Shown: positions 8,702 to 17,437 of the stretch, piece after piece | Layout: each line of letters begins with the position of its first letter | Position numbering within the stretch: the stretch's first letter is position 1 | Source of the DNA: Roseomonas sp. OT10 | GTDB lineage: Bacteria; Pseudomonadota; Alphaproteobacteria; Acetobacterales; Acetobacteraceae | Length of the DNA stretch: 64,000 nt | Direction: 5' to 3' | Assembly: GCF_020991085.1 (NCBI RefSeq) | Contig: NZ_CP087719.1 | Location: 930,001-994,000 of the forward strand | The notes under the pieces: model-generated | The model's input: the letters and a program-made list of their open reading frames with translations, nothing else | Database searches by the model: none | Told to the model about the DNA's origin: nothing | Program-made: the position numbers and the translations under genes

Positions 8702-9412
8702 GTGGCACATGCCTTCCGCCCCGGCAAGAGGGAGGCACCCCTGGATACCACCGACGCTCCCGGCCACCCGAAGGCGATTCCCGACCCCGCCGACGCCGGC
8801 CCCGGCCTGGACGGGCGGGAGGAGCCGATCCGGCTCTTCGAGGCCTGGATGGCCGAGGCCGCGGTCAGCGAGCCCAGCGATCCCAATGCCATGTGCCTGG
8901 CCACCGCGACGCCGGAGGGCCGCCCGGCCGCCCGCATCGTGCTGCTGAAGGGGCTGGATGCGCGCGGCTTCGTCTTCCACTCGCACTATGACGGGCGGAA
9001 GGGGACGGAGCTGACCGCCAACCCCTTCGCCGCGCTCTGCTTCCACTGGAAGACCCTGGGCCGCCAGGTGCGGGTCGAAGGCCGGGTGGAGCATGAGGGG
9101 GCGGCGGAATCCGACGCCTACTTCGCCACCCGCCCGCGCCTGTCGCGCCTCGGCGCCTGGGCCTCGCAACAGTCGCGGCCCCTGCCGGAGCGGGCCGCGC
9201 TGGTCCGCCGGCTGGAGGAGGCCCAGGCCCGCTTCCCCGGCGAGGCGATCCCCCGCCCGCCCCACTGGGGGGGCTTCCGCCTGCTGCCGGACCGCATCGA
9301 GTTCTGGCAGAACATGCCCTTCCGCCTGCACGACCGGCTGGTCTACCGGCGGCCCGCGCCGGGCGAGGCCGCCGGGCCGCACGGCTGGGCCATCCAGCGC
9401 CTCTATCCTTGA
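8702..9412 (+). CDS. pdxH: Pyridoxamine 5'-phosphate oxidase
   Basis: This FMN enzyme oxidises pyridoxamine or pyridoxine 5'-phosphate to pyridoxal 5'-phosphate. The family blocks RIVLLKGLDARGFVFHSHYD, FHWKTLGRQVRVEG and the C-terminal FWQNMPFRLHDRL and WAIQRLYP are intact. The start is doubtful. GTG 8702 (236 residues) lacks a good ribosome-binding site, while AGGGAGG at 8729-8735 is ideally placed for a CTG at 8741 (223 residues). The stop TGA overlaps the TTG start of the next gene, so the two are probably translated together. Confidence 0.93.
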   Translation: MAHAFRPGKREAPLDTTDAPGHPKAIPDPADAGPGLDGREEPIRLFEAWMAEAAVSEPSDPNAMCLATATPEGRPAARIVLLKGLDARGFVFHSHYDGRKGTELTANPFAALCFHWKTLGRQVRVEGRVEHEGAAESDAYFATRPRLSRLGAWASQQSRPLPERAALVRRLEEAQARFPGEAIPRPPHWGGFRLLPDRIEFWQNMPFRLHDRLVYRRPAPGEAAGPHGWAIQRLYP

Positions 9413-10926
9413 CGGCGGGCCCTGCGGGGGGCGCCTCGGCCGCCGCCTTCCCCGGCATCCCCGCCGGCCAGCGGGAGGCCGCGGCGCTCTGCGCCCGGCT
9501 GACCGGGGCGGCGCAGCCGGTGGAGACGCATAACTCCGCCGTCTTCGTCGGGCCGGACCGCGTGCTGAAGCTGAAGAAGGCGGTCGATCTCGGCTTCCTG
9601 GACTTCACCACCCTGGCGGCGCGCGAGCGCTTCTGCCGCCGCGAGCTGGAGATCAACACCCCCGCCGCGCCGGAGGTCTACCGCACCGTCCATGCCGTCA
9701 CCCGCGGCGCCGACGGCACGCTCGCCCTCGATGGCGCCGGCGAGCCGGTGGACTGGGTGCTGGAGATGGCCCCCCTGCCGCAGGACGGCTTCCTCGGCGG
9801 CGTGCTGGCCGGCGGCGGCGGCGGCCCGGCGCTGCTCGACGCGCTGGGCGACATGGTGGCGGCGCTGCACGCGGCCCAGCCGGTGGCATCGGGCGTGGAC
9901 GTGCCGGCCTCCCTGCACGGGCGGGTGGAGGGCGACCTGCGCTCCGCCCTCTCGGCCGGCCTGCCGGAGTCGCGGATGCGCGCGCTGGCGGCGGCGCAGC
10001 ACGGCTGGATCGACGCGCATGCGCCCTGGCTCGCGGCGCGCGGCGCGGCGGACTTCGTGCGCCGTTGCCATGGCGACCTGCATCCGGGGAACATCGTGCT
10101 GTGGCGCGGCGCGCCGCTCGCCTTCGACGCGTTGGAGTTCGACGAGTCGATGGCGACCATCGACACCGGCTACGACCTCGCCTTCCTGCTGATGGAGCTG
10201 GACCGGGGCCCCGGCCGCGCCGCGGCGAACCGCGTGCTGGGACGCACCGTCGCGCGCAACGGCGATGCCGCGCTGGTCGGCGGGCTGCCGCTGTGGCTCT
10301 CGCTGCGCGCGCTGGTGCGGGCGCATATCCGCGCCCGCACCGGGCAGGACGGGCTGCCCTGGCTCGATGCCTCGGAAGGCTATCTCCGCCCGGTGCGACC
10401 GCGCCTCGTCGCCGTGGGCGGGTTGCAGGGCACCGGCAAGACCTGGCTCGCCCGCGCCCTGGCGCCGGGGATCGGCGCCGCCCCGGGCGCGCTGCACCTG
10501 CGCAGCGACGAGATCCGCAAGCGCCTCGCCGGCGTCGCGCCGGAAACCCGCCTGCCGCCCGAGGCCTACACGCCGGAGGCCGGCGCGGCGGTGCAGGCGG
10601 AACTGCTGCGGCTGGCGCGCGAGTCGCTGGCGCTGGGGCATTCCGTGATGGCCGACGCCACCTTCCGCGAACCGGCGGCGCGGGCGGCGCTCGCCGCGCT
10701 GGCGCGCGACTCCGGCGTGCCCTTCCAGGGGATCTGGCTGCAGGCCCCGGCGGAGGTGCTGCGCGCGCGGCTGGCGGAGCGCCGCGGCGATGCCTCGGAC
10801 GCCGATGCCGCGGTCATGGAGCAGGCGGCTCAGCGCGATCCGGGGCCGGTGGACTGGGCATGCCTGGACGCCTCGGCTGATCCGCGTCCCGCCGCGCTTG
10901 CGCTCCTGGCCGCACCTGTGTGCTAG
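9409..10926 (+). CDS. Bifunctional aminoglycoside-phosphotransferase-like kinase / P-loop ATPase
   Basis: The N-terminal half (about residues 30-310) is APH/choline-kinase-like, with HGDLHPGNIVLW as catalytic loop and FDALEFDE as the metal-binding segment. The C-terminal half carries a Walker A motif GLQGTGKTWLA near residue 345 and resembles zeta-toxin/AAA-type small-molecule kinases. Such fusions are common in proteobacteria and mostly annotated as bifunctional APH/ATP-binding proteins; the substrate is unknown and there is no direct sign of antibiotic resistance. TTG 9409 overlaps the pdxH stop. A universal stress protein gene follows after 33 bases. Confidence 0.88.
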   Translation: MTAGPAGGASAAAFPGIPAGQREAAALCARLTGAAQPVETHNSAVFVGPDRVLKLKKAVDLGFLDFTTLAARERFCRRELEINTPAAPEVYRTVHAVTRGADGTLALDGAGEPVDWVLEMAPLPQDGFLGGVLAGGGGGPALLDALGDMVAALHAAQPVASGVDVPASLHGRVEGDLRSALSAGLPESRMRALAAAQHGWIDAHAPWLAARGAADFVRRCHGDLHPGNIVLWRGAPLAFDALEFDESMATIDTGYDLAFLLMELDRGPGRAAANRVLGRTVARNGDAALVGGLPLWLSLRALVRAHIRARTGQDGLPWLDASEGYLRPVRPRLVAVGGLQGTGKTWLARALAPGIGAAPGALHLRSDEIRKRLAGVAPETRLPPEAYTPEAGAAVQAELLRLARESLALGHSVMADATFREPAARAALAALARDSGVPFQGIWLQAPAEVLRARLAERRGDASDADAAVMEQAAQRDPGPVDWACLDASADPRPAALALLAAPVC

Positions 10927-10959
10927 TCTCCTGCCATCGTCGGGCACAAGGAGCCGACC

Positions 10960-11838
10960 ATGGCCTATCGCCGTATCCTGTTGCCGCTCACCGGCACCTC
11001 CGCCGGGGAAGCGGCCCTCGCCACCGCGCTGATGATCGCGCGCATCTGGCACAGCCACGTCCACTGCCTGCACGTCCGGGTCGATGCGCGCGATGTCGCG
11101 CCGCTGGCGGGCGAGGGCCTGTCGGGCGCGATGATCGAGGAGATGATGGCGGCGACGGAGCGCGAGAGCGGCGACCGCGCCGCCCGCGTCCGCGCGCTGT
11201 TCGACCGCTTCGTCGACGGCAAGGACGTGGTCATCGCCGACAACGCCGAGACCGCGAACAAGTCCGAGGCGCAGGCCACCATGTCCTTCGAGAGCGTGGC
11301 GGGCCGCGAGGAGGATCTCGTCGCCCAGCGCTCGCGGCTCTACGACATGGCCGTGGTGCCGCACCCCGAGGCGGGCGAGGACGTGTCCAGCAGCGACGCG
11401 CTGCACGCGGTGCTGTTCGACAGCGGCCGCCCGGTGCTGATCGCGCCGCGCGAGGCGCCGAAGACCATCGGCATCCGTGTCTGCTGCGCCTGGAACGGCT
11501 CGGCCGAGAGCGCCGCCGCCATTGCCGCGGCGCTGCCCTGGCTGCACCATGCCGAGGCGGTGCAGGTGCTGTATTCCGGCGACTACCAGCGGCGCGGCCC
11601 GGCCTTCAACGGCATCCTCGCCTATCTGCGCTGGCACAACATCACGGCCGAGGCGCGCGAGTTCAAGCCGGTGACGAAGGAGGTGGGCGCCGGCCTGCTG
11701 GGCGGCGCGCGCGACTTCGGCGCCGACCTGCTCTGCATGGGCGCCTACAGCCACTCCCGCCTGCGCCAGCTGATCCTGGGCGGCGTGACGCGGCACGTGC
11801 TGGAGAACGCGGAGCTGCCGGTGCTGATGTGCCGCTGA
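10960..11838 (+). CDS. Universal stress protein family
   Basis: A 292-residue UspA-fold protein. The opening MAYRRILLPLTGTSAGEAAL is the first strand of the fold, and the C-terminal GADLLCMGAYSHSRLRQLILGG followed by the VLENAELPVLMCR strand is the classic nucleotide-binding end of a Usp domain. The N-terminal half retains the strand-helix pattern but not the glycine loop, suggesting a degenerate tandem Usp. AAGGAG precedes the ATG by seven bases. It follows the APH/ATPase fusion and ends at a GC-rich hairpin, so it is probably the last gene of that unit. Confidence 0.9.
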   Translation: MAYRRILLPLTGTSAGEAALATALMIARIWHSHVHCLHVRVDARDVAPLAGEGLSGAMIEEMMAATERESGDRAARVRALFDRFVDGKDVVIADNAETANKSEAQATMSFESVAGREEDLVAQRSRLYDMAVVPHPEAGEDVSSSDALHAVLFDSGRPVLIAPREAPKTIGIRVCCAWNGSAESAAAIAAALPWLHHAEAVQVLYSGDYQRRGPAFNGILAYLRWHNITAEAREFKPVTKEVGAGLLGGARDFGADLLCMGAYSHSRLRQLILGGVTRHVLENAELPVLMCR

Positions 11839-11846
11839 GGGCGTCT

Positions 11847-11870
11847 CCGGGGGCCTGAACCGGCCCCCGG
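11847..11870 (+). terminator. Hairpin after the universal stress gene
   Basis: CCGGGGGCC and GGCCCCCGG form a perfect 9-bp stem with loop TGAACC, nine bases after the stop codon. There is no T-run. It lies between two convergent genes and could serve both directions. Confidence 0.55.
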
Positions 11871-11924
11871 GGCCCAGGGACGCCGCGGCTGCAGGACGGG
11901 CCGCGGCCGCCTACCCCGCCCGCG

Positions 11925-13376
11925 TCACGCCTGCTTGCCGCGCAGCGGCGGGGCGACGACGTCCTTCGGGATCGGGCAGGCATAGGCCCGCCCGCCCGTG
12001 CGATGCTTCAGCTCCGCCTTGGCGCGCTCCAGCAGCTCCGACTCGCGGAAGGCGTCCAGCGCCGTGGCGGCCATCGCCTTGGCCGCCTGGACCATGCCCT
12101 TGTGGGCGGCCGGGCTCTTGCCCTGCGCCACCGCCTGCCAGGTGTGGAAGGGCGTGCCGATCGCCCAGGTCGCCCCCCAGCACTGCACCACCGGCACGAT
12201 CTGGCTGACATCGCCGACATCGGTGGAGCCGCTGCCGGGCAGGGTGGTGCCGTCGAAGGGCAGCACGCCCTCGTGCAGCGGCTGCGCCCCCACCTCCGGC
12301 GCGGCGCCGACGGTGGCGGTGCTGCTGGCGATGTCCTCCTCGCTCAGCGTCGCGCGGATGGCTTCGGCGAAGGCGCGGTCGGCGGCGTCGAAGGCGGGGG
12401 CGCCGAGGTGCTGGAGGTTCTGGTGCATGCGCATCTCCAGCACCGTGTTGGGCACGGTCTCGGAGCAGGCCTTGTCCACCTCCATCTCCCAGCGCGTGCC
12501 GGTCATGATGGCCGCGCCCTCGGCGCAGGCCTTCACCCGCTCGAACAGCGCCTGGGCCTGGGCCACCTTCGGGCCGCGGATCAGGTAGAGCACCTCCGCT
12601 TCCGCCTGCACCACGTTGGGCGAGTTCCCGCCGCTGTTGGTGATGGCGTAGTGGACGCGGCAATCCAGCGGCATGTGCTCGCGCAGGTAGTTGACGCCGA
12701 CGTTCATCAGCTCGACTGCGTCCAGCGCGGACCGCCCCAGCCAGGGCGAGCCGGCGGCGTGCGAGGCGCGGCCGCGGAAGCGGAAATAGACCTGGAAATT
12801 GGCCATCGACGCGCTGGACATCACGCTGCTGACCACGCCGGGGTGCCAGCAGATCGCGGCGTCGAGGTCGTCGAACACCCCCTCCCGCGCCATGAAGGTC
12901 TTGCCCGAGCCGCCCTCCTCGCCGGGGCAGCCGTAGTAGCGCACCGTGCCCTTCGCCCCGCTGGCGCGCAGGGCGTCGCGCGCGGCGACGGCGGCCAGCA
13001 TCGCGCCCGCGCCCAGCAGGTTGTGGCCGCAGCCATGGCCGGTGGCGCCCGGGGTGGCGGTGCGCGGCTCGGCCACGCCCGCCTCCTGGCTCAGCCCGGC
13101 CAGCGCGTCGAACTCGCCCAGGAAGCCGATCACCGGCCCGCCCTCGCCGCTCTCCGCCACGAAGGCGGTGGGGATGCCGGCGACGTCGCGCGTCACCCGG
13201 AAGCCGGCGGCCTCCATCTGCGCGATCTGCTCCTCGACGGATTCGTGCTCCAGGAAGCGCAGCTCGGCATGGCCCCAGATACGGTCGCTCATCGCGACGT
13301 AGTCGGGGCTCAGCGCCTCCACCTCCGCCGAGAGGCGGTCGAGTTCGAGCGGGTCGTTGCGGGTGATGCTGTCCAT
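11925..13376 (-). CDS. M20 family amidohydrolase, AbgB-like
   Basis: A metal-dependent amidohydrolase of the p-aminobenzoyl-glutamate hydrolase (AbgB)/M20D type. The metal-ligand motif GATGHGCGHN is followed by the YGCPGEEGGSGKTFMAREG block with the catalytic glutamates and by CWHPG. ATG 13376 is preceded by GGAAAGGG, giving 483 residues, the AbgB size. Real substrates in this family vary (p-aminobenzoyl-glutamate, indole-3-acetyl-amino acids, N-acyl amino acids), so the exact reaction is open. The oxidoreductase upstream on the same strand ends 44 bases before the start. Confidence 0.9.
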   Translation of the reverse strand: MDSITRNDPLELDRLSAEVEALSPDYVAMSDRIWGHAELRFLEHESVEEQIAQMEAAGFRVTRDVAGIPTAFVAESGEGGPVIGFLGEFDALAGLSQEAGVAEPRTATPGATGHGCGHNLLGAGAMLAAVAARDALRASGAKGTVRYYGCPGEEGGSGKTFMAREGVFDDLDAAICWHPGVVSSVMSSASMANFQVYFRFRGRASHAAGSPWLGRSALDAVELMNVGVNYLREHMPLDCRVHYAITNSGGNSPNVVQAEAEVLYLIRGPKVAQAQALFERVKACAEGAAIMTGTRWEMEVDKACSETVPNTVLEMRMHQNLQHLGAPAFDAADRAFAEAIRATLSEEDIASSTATVGAAPEVGAQPLHEGVLPFDGTTLPGSGSTDVGDVSQIVPVVQCWGATWAIGTPFHTWQAVAQGKSPAAHKGMVQAAKAMAATALDAFRESELLERAKAELKHRTGGRAYACPIPKDVVAPPLRGKQA

Positions 13377-13420
13377 GATCCCTTTCCGCCGCCGGTCCAC
13401 CCGGCGGTGCCTTTCCTCCG

Positions 13421-14422
13421 TCAGTCGATCGCCACGATCAGCTTGCCGAAGTTCTTCCCGCCCAGCAGGCCGAGGAAGGCGTCCGGCGCCTTCTCCAGCC
13501 CCTGGACGACATCCTCGCGGTACTGCAGCGCGCCCTCGCGCAGCCAGCGCGCCCCGGTGCGCCGCCATTCGGCGAAGGCGTCCGGGTGGTCCATCACGAT
13601 GAAGCCGCGCAGCGACAGGCGCTTGCGCACCACCTGCATCAGGCTCGGCCCCGGCGCGGGCGGGCGAGTGTTGTACTCCGCCACCATGCCGCAGAAGGCG
13701 ACGCGGCCGAAGTCACGCAGCAGCGGCCAGACGGCGTGCTGCACCGCCCCGCCGACATTCTCGAAATAGACGTCGATCCCCTCCGGGCAGGCGGCGGCCA
13801 GGCGGGCGGGGAAGTCCTCCGCCCGATGGTCCACGCCGTCGTCGAAGCCCAGCGTGTCCGTCACGAAGGCGCATTTCTCCGGCCCGCCGGCGATGCCCAC
13901 CACCCGCGCGCCCATCCGCTTCGCGATCTGGCCCGCGACCGAGCCCACCGCGCCGGAGGCCGCCGAGACGACGAAGGTCTCGCCCGGCCTCGGCACGGCG
14001 ATGCGGGTGGTGCCGACCCAGGCGGTGGTGCCCGGCATGCCCAGCACGCCCAGCCAGGCGGTCAGCGGCGCGGCCTCCGGGTCCAGCTTCAGCAGCCCGC
14101 CCGCCGGCACGGCGGAGAGGCGCTGCCAGCCCTGGCCGCCCAGCACCCAGTCGCCGGGGGCGAAGCCCGGCACGGTGGAGGCGACGACCTGCCCGACGCT
14201 CTGCCCCTGCATCACCTCGCCCAGTCCGACCGCGGCGGCGTAGGACTTCGCGTCGTCCATCCGCCCACGCATGTAGGGGTCGAGCGAGAGGTAGCGGTGC
14301 CGCACCAGCACCTCGCCCGGAGCCATGTCCGGCGGCGCCGTCTCCACGAGGCTGAAGTCGCCCGGCTGCGGCGCCCCTTCCGGCCGGCGGGCCAGGCGGA
14401 TCTGCAGGTTGGTCTCGTTCAT
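13421..14422 (-). CDS. NADP-dependent oxidoreductase (medium-chain, CurA/leukotriene-B4 dehydrogenase type)
   Basis: A zinc-independent medium-chain reductase of 333 residues that reduces activated double bonds of enones with NADPH. The family pattern YLSLDPYMRGRM, the GMPGTTAW motif, and the nucleotide-binding GAVGSVAGQIAKRMGARVVG are all present. There are no zinc-ligand cysteines. GAGGCGG precedes the ATG. It is on the same strand as, and just upstream of, the M20 amidohydrolase and diverges from mobB across about 110 bp. The physiological substrate is unknown. Confidence 0.9.
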   Translation of the reverse strand: MNETNLQIRLARRPEGAPQPGDFSLVETAPPDMAPGEVLVRHRYLSLDPYMRGRMDDAKSYAAAVGLGEVMQGQSVGQVVASTVPGFAPGDWVLGGQGWQRLSAVPAGGLLKLDPEAAPLTAWLGVLGMPGTTAWVGTTRIAVPRPGETFVVSAASGAVGSVAGQIAKRMGARVVGIAGGPEKCAFVTDTLGFDDGVDHRAEDFPARLAAACPEGIDVYFENVGGAVQHAVWPLLRDFGRVAFCGMVAEYNTRPPAPGPSLMQVVRKRLSLRGFIVMDHPDAFAEWRRTGARWLREGALQYREDVVQGLEKAPDAFLGLLGGKNFGKLIVAID

Positions 14423-14534
14423 GCCGCCTCGCTCCGACCGATCGCCCGGAAGGTCCCGGACCGCCGCGCCGCCGCGCCGCCGCGCCCGCATGGCCCGGTT
14501 TGCGGCGGCCCTGCCGGTCATATATGCGCGGGCG

Positions 14535-15065
14535 ATGGTCCTGACGAGGCAAGCACCCCCTCCGCGCGTCCTCGGCCTGGCCGGCTGGAGCGGGGCGGGC
14601 AAGACGACGCTGCTGACGCGGCTGATCCCCTGCCTGCGCGGGCGGGGGTTCACGGTGTCCACCGTCAAGCACGCGCATCACCGGTTCGACCTGGACCAGC
14701 CCGGCAAGGACAGCCACCGCCACCGTGAGGCCGGGGCGGAGCAGGTGCTGGTCGCCTCCGCCACGCGCTGGGCGCTGATGACCGAGCTGCGCGGGGCGCC
14801 GGAGCCGGACCTCGCCTTCCTGCTCGCCCGCCTGTCGCCGGCCGACCTGGTGCTGGTGGAAGGGTTCAAGCGCGACGGCCATCCGAAGATCGAGGTCCAC
14901 CGCGCCGCCAACGGCAAGCCCTGGCTGCACCCGGAGGACCCCGCCATCGTCGCCCTCGCCGCCGACGCGCCGCCCCCGTCCGGTGCCCCGCCCTGGGTGC
15001 CGCTGGACGCGGTGGAGCGGGTGGCCGACCTCGTGCTGGAGCATGCCCGGCCATGGCCCAACTGA
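14535..15065 (+). CDS. mobB: Molybdopterin-guanine dinucleotide biosynthesis protein B
   Basis: MobB is a GTP-binding accessory protein that helps MobA attach GMP to molybdopterin. The P-loop GWSGAGKTTLLTRL lies near residue 18, and TVKHAHHRFDLDQPGKDSHRHREAGA is the typical switch region followed by LVLVEGFK. ATG 14535 gives 176 residues, the usual size. It overlaps moeA by 13 bases, so both are made from one transcript. The presence of this pair implies molybdenum enzymes elsewhere in the genome. Confidence 0.94.
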   Translation: MVLTRQAPPPRVLGLAGWSGAGKTTLLTRLIPCLRGRGFTVSTVKHAHHRFDLDQPGKDSHRHREAGAEQVLVASATRWALMTELRGAPEPDLAFLLARLSPADLVLVEGFKRDGHPKIEVHRAANGKPWLHPEDPAIVALAADAPPPSGAPPWVPLDAVERVADLVLEHARPWPN

Positions 15066-16297
15066 GGGACGACTGCTTCGCCGGGGGCGAGGCGGTCCTG
15101 GGGGTGGAGGAGGCCGCGGCCCGGGTCGCCGCCGGCGTCCTGCCGTTGCCGGGGGAGGAGCGGGTGGCGCTGCGCGCGGCGCGCGGCCGCGTGCTGGCGC
15201 GCAACCTCATCGCCGGGCAGCACCTGCCGCCCTTCTTCAACAGCGCCGTGGACGGCTATGCCTTCGCCCATGCCGACCTGCGCCCCGACGGCGCCTGGCT
15301 GCGCCTCGCCGGGCGGGCGGTGGCCGGGCAGGCCGCCCCCGCCCTGGCGCGGGGGCAGGCGCTGCGGGTGATGACCGGCGCCCCCATGCCGGTGGGGGCG
15401 GACACGGTGATAATGCAGGAGGATGCGGCGCTGGACGGCGGCACGCTGCGCCTGCCCCCCGGCCTGCCGCGCGGCGCCAATTGCCGCCCGGCCGGGGAGG
15501 ACGTGGCGCGCGGGGCCATCGCCCTGCCGAAGGGGCGCCGCCTCGGCCCGGCGGAGATCGGGCTGGCCGCCGCGCTGGGCCTCGCCGGCCTGTCGGTGAC
15601 GCCGCGCCCGCGGGTGGGCGTGTTCAGCACGGGCAACGAGTTGGTCTCGCCCGGGAGGACGCTGGGGGGCGCCCGCATCTTCGACAGCAACCGCTTCGCC
15701 CTGCTGGCCCTGCTGGACGGGCTGCCGGTGGAGGCGGTGGATCTCGGCATCCTGCGCGACCGGCCGGGGGAGCTGGCCGGCGCCATCGCCGCGGCGGCCG
15801 CCTCCCACGACCTGCTGATCACCTCGGGCGGGGTGAGCGTCGGCGAGGAGGACCACACCCGCGCCGCGATCGAGGCAGCGGGGTCGCTGGCCTTCTGGCG
15901 GCTGGCCATCAAGCCGGGCAAGGCGGCGGCGATGGGGGTGGTCGGCGGCACGCCCGTCCTCGGCCTGCCGGGCAACCCGGTGGCCGCCATCGTCACCTTC
16001 CTGCACCTGGCCCGGCCGCTGATCCTGCGGCTGGCGGGCGCCGCCCCCGCGCCGCTGCCGCGCTTCCCGGCCGTGGCGGATTTCGCCCACCGCAAGAAGC
16101 CCGGCCGGCGGGAATACCTGCGCGTCTCCCTGGTCCCCGGCGGGACGGTGCCGCTGGCCCGCAAGGAGGCGCGCGACGGGGCGGGGCTGCTCTCCTCCCT
16201 GACCCGCGCGGACGCCTTCGCCGAGCTGGCAGAGGACCGGGAGTCGGTGGAACCGGGCGAGGCCGTCACCGTCCTGCCCTTCGCCGCGCTGCTCTGA
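15053..16297 (+). CDS. moeA: Molybdopterin molybdenumtransferase
   Basis: MoeA inserts molybdate into adenylated molybdopterin. The 414-residue protein has FFNSAVDGYAF (domain opening), MTGAPMPVGADTVIMQED, the GNELVSPG loop, TSGGVSVGEEDH and GLPGNPVAAIVTF, all hallmark segments. It overlaps mobB at its start. Its TGA stop (16295-16297) is also the left flanking triplet of the dispersed repeat copy A, so the element begins on the base after the stop codon. Confidence 0.96.
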   Translation: MAQLRDDCFAGGEAVLGVEEAAARVAAGVLPLPGEERVALRAARGRVLARNLIAGQHLPPFFNSAVDGYAFAHADLRPDGAWLRLAGRAVAGQAAPALARGQALRVMTGAPMPVGADTVIMQEDAALDGGTLRLPPGLPRGANCRPAGEDVARGAIALPKGRRLGPAEIGLAAALGLAGLSVTPRPRVGVFSTGNELVSPGRTLGGARIFDSNRFALLALLDGLPVEAVDLGILRDRPGELAGAIAAAAASHDLLITSGGVSVGEEDHTRAAIEAAGSLAFWRLAIKPGKAAAMGVVGGTPVLGLPGNPVAAIVTFLHLARPLILRLAGAAPAPLPRFPAVADFAHRKKPGRREYLRVSLVPGGTVPLARKEARDGAGLLSSLTRADAFAELAEDRESVEPGEAVTVLPFAALL

Positions 16298-16716
16298 TAC
16301 CGGCGTCGGGATGATCTGACCCGTGTTGTGCTGTCGTGGTCGGGCGGCGGCACTGGGAGGGGACGCCGTCCCCTCCCAGACCCTCCCCTGCCGGGGCCAC
16401 AAGCGGGCCCCGGTCCCCGCTGAGAGTTGGTTCTAAGCGGTGGGCGTCAGCCTGCGGGCTGAACCCTGACGGAACACGGACAGGCGGGACTCTGAAAAAG
16501 CATCACAGGCGTCAGCGCGGGCGGACACCGTACCCGCCGAGGAGCCATGCTCCTCGGCGTCTCGACCCCGTCGCAGGCTGTCCCGCGGCAGCGCCTCTCG
16601 GGTCCAGGGCCCGCAGGGTCCTGGCGGAGTGGGGGTACGGGGGCGAGGCAGAGCCTTGCCCCCGGGGAACGGGCGCACCCTATGCCGCCACGGATCAACG
16701 CATCCCGCCGTCCGTA
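16298..16716 (+). mobile_element. Dispersed MITE-like repeat, copy A (intact)
   Basis: A 419-bp copy of a five-member repeat family. The left end reads TACCGGCGTCGGGATG and the reverse complement of the right end TACGGACGGCGGGATG, 13 of 16 identical. It is flanked on both sides by TGA (16295-16297 and 16717-16719), the left one being the moeA stop. Inside are a 12-bp-stem triloop hairpin (16353-16379), an 8-bp hairpin in the GCCGGGGCC region, a 10-bp-stem CAT-loop hairpin (16536-16558) and a GGGGGCGAGGC hairpin. No transposase is encoded. It lies between convergent genes and may terminate both. Confidence 0.82.
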
Positions 16717-16743
16717 TGACAGGGGGCGCGGGCGGCGTGGCGC

Positions 16744-17424
16744 TCAGCGCGCTCCGGCGCGCCTGTTCTCCAGCCGCGACAGCACGCGCACCAGCGGCCA
16801 GAGCAGCAGGAAGTACGCGACGGCGGCCGCCACGATGGGCGAGGCGTTGTAGGTCACGCTCTGGGCCTGCCGGGCCTGGAACAGCAGCTCCGGCAGCGCC
16901 ACCACCGAGGCGATGGAGGTGAGCTTCACCACCTCCAGCACGTTGCCCAGCAGGTCGGGCAGCACGTTGCGCGCTGCCTGCGGCAGCACGACCAGGGCCA
17001 TGCCCTGCCAGGGGCGCAGGCCGAGGGCGCGGGCGGCCTCGGACTGGCCTCTGGGCACGGAATCCAGGCCGGCGCGCAGCACCTCGCCGAAATAGGCGCC
17101 GGTGTTGAGCAGGAAGGCGATGGCGACGGCCGCCCAGGCGCTGACCTCCAGCCCGGCGAAGGGCAGGCCGGCATAGACCAGCACCAGCAGCACCAGCGGC
17201 GGCAGGGCGCGGAACAGGTCCACCCAGGCGGCGAGCGGCCAGCGCACCCAGCGGCTTTCCGCCCGCGACAGCAGCGCCAGCGCCAGCCCGGCGAGGAGGC
17301 CGAGCGGCACCACCAGCAGCGAAAGCAGCAGGGTCTGCTGCAGCCCCATCCACAGGATGGGCATCGCCTGCCGGACGATGCCGAGGTCCAGGAAGGCGGC
17401 GCGGAAATCCTCGAGGGTCATCAT
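16744..17424 (-). CDS. Amino acid ABC transporter permease (His/Glu type)
   Basis: A 226-residue inner-membrane permease of the polar amino-acid uptake family, with about five membrane segments. The EAA loop that contacts the ATPase is present as SEAARALGLRPWQGMALVVLPQA. The N-terminus carries the typical GLQQTLLLSLLVVPLGLLAG segment. It lies 13 bases after a second permease and downstream of a solute-binding protein, forming a three-gene unit. No ATP-binding gene is adjacent; repeat copy A follows instead. Start from tandem ATGs at 17424 and 17421 without a strong ribosome-binding site. Confidence 0.92.
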   Translation of the reverse strand: MMTLEDFRAAFLDLGIVRQAMPILWMGLQQTLLLSLLVVPLGLLAGLALALLSRAESRWVRWPLAAWVDLFRALPPLVLLVLVYAGLPFAGLEVSAWAAVAIAFLLNTGAYFGEVLRAGLDSVPRGQSEAARALGLRPWQGMALVVLPQAARNVLPDLLGNVLEVVKLTSIASVVALPELLFQARQAQSVTYNASPIVAAAVAYFLLLWPLVRVLSRLENRRAGAR

Positions 17425-17437
17425 CGGACCGGGGCCG

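Noticed and set aside
9409-10926. Aminoglycoside resistance gene
   Set aside because: The APH-like half is fused to a P-loop ATPase and belongs to a broad family of uncharacterised fusions; nothing points to antibiotic modification.
16447-16698. Similar peptides (ARGQGSASPP, PPLRQDP, RRVR) encoded by several repeat copies
   Set aside because: Considered as a small protein of the element. Indels change the frame between copies, starts differ, no ribosome-binding site is present, and the DNA hairpins explain the conservation better.
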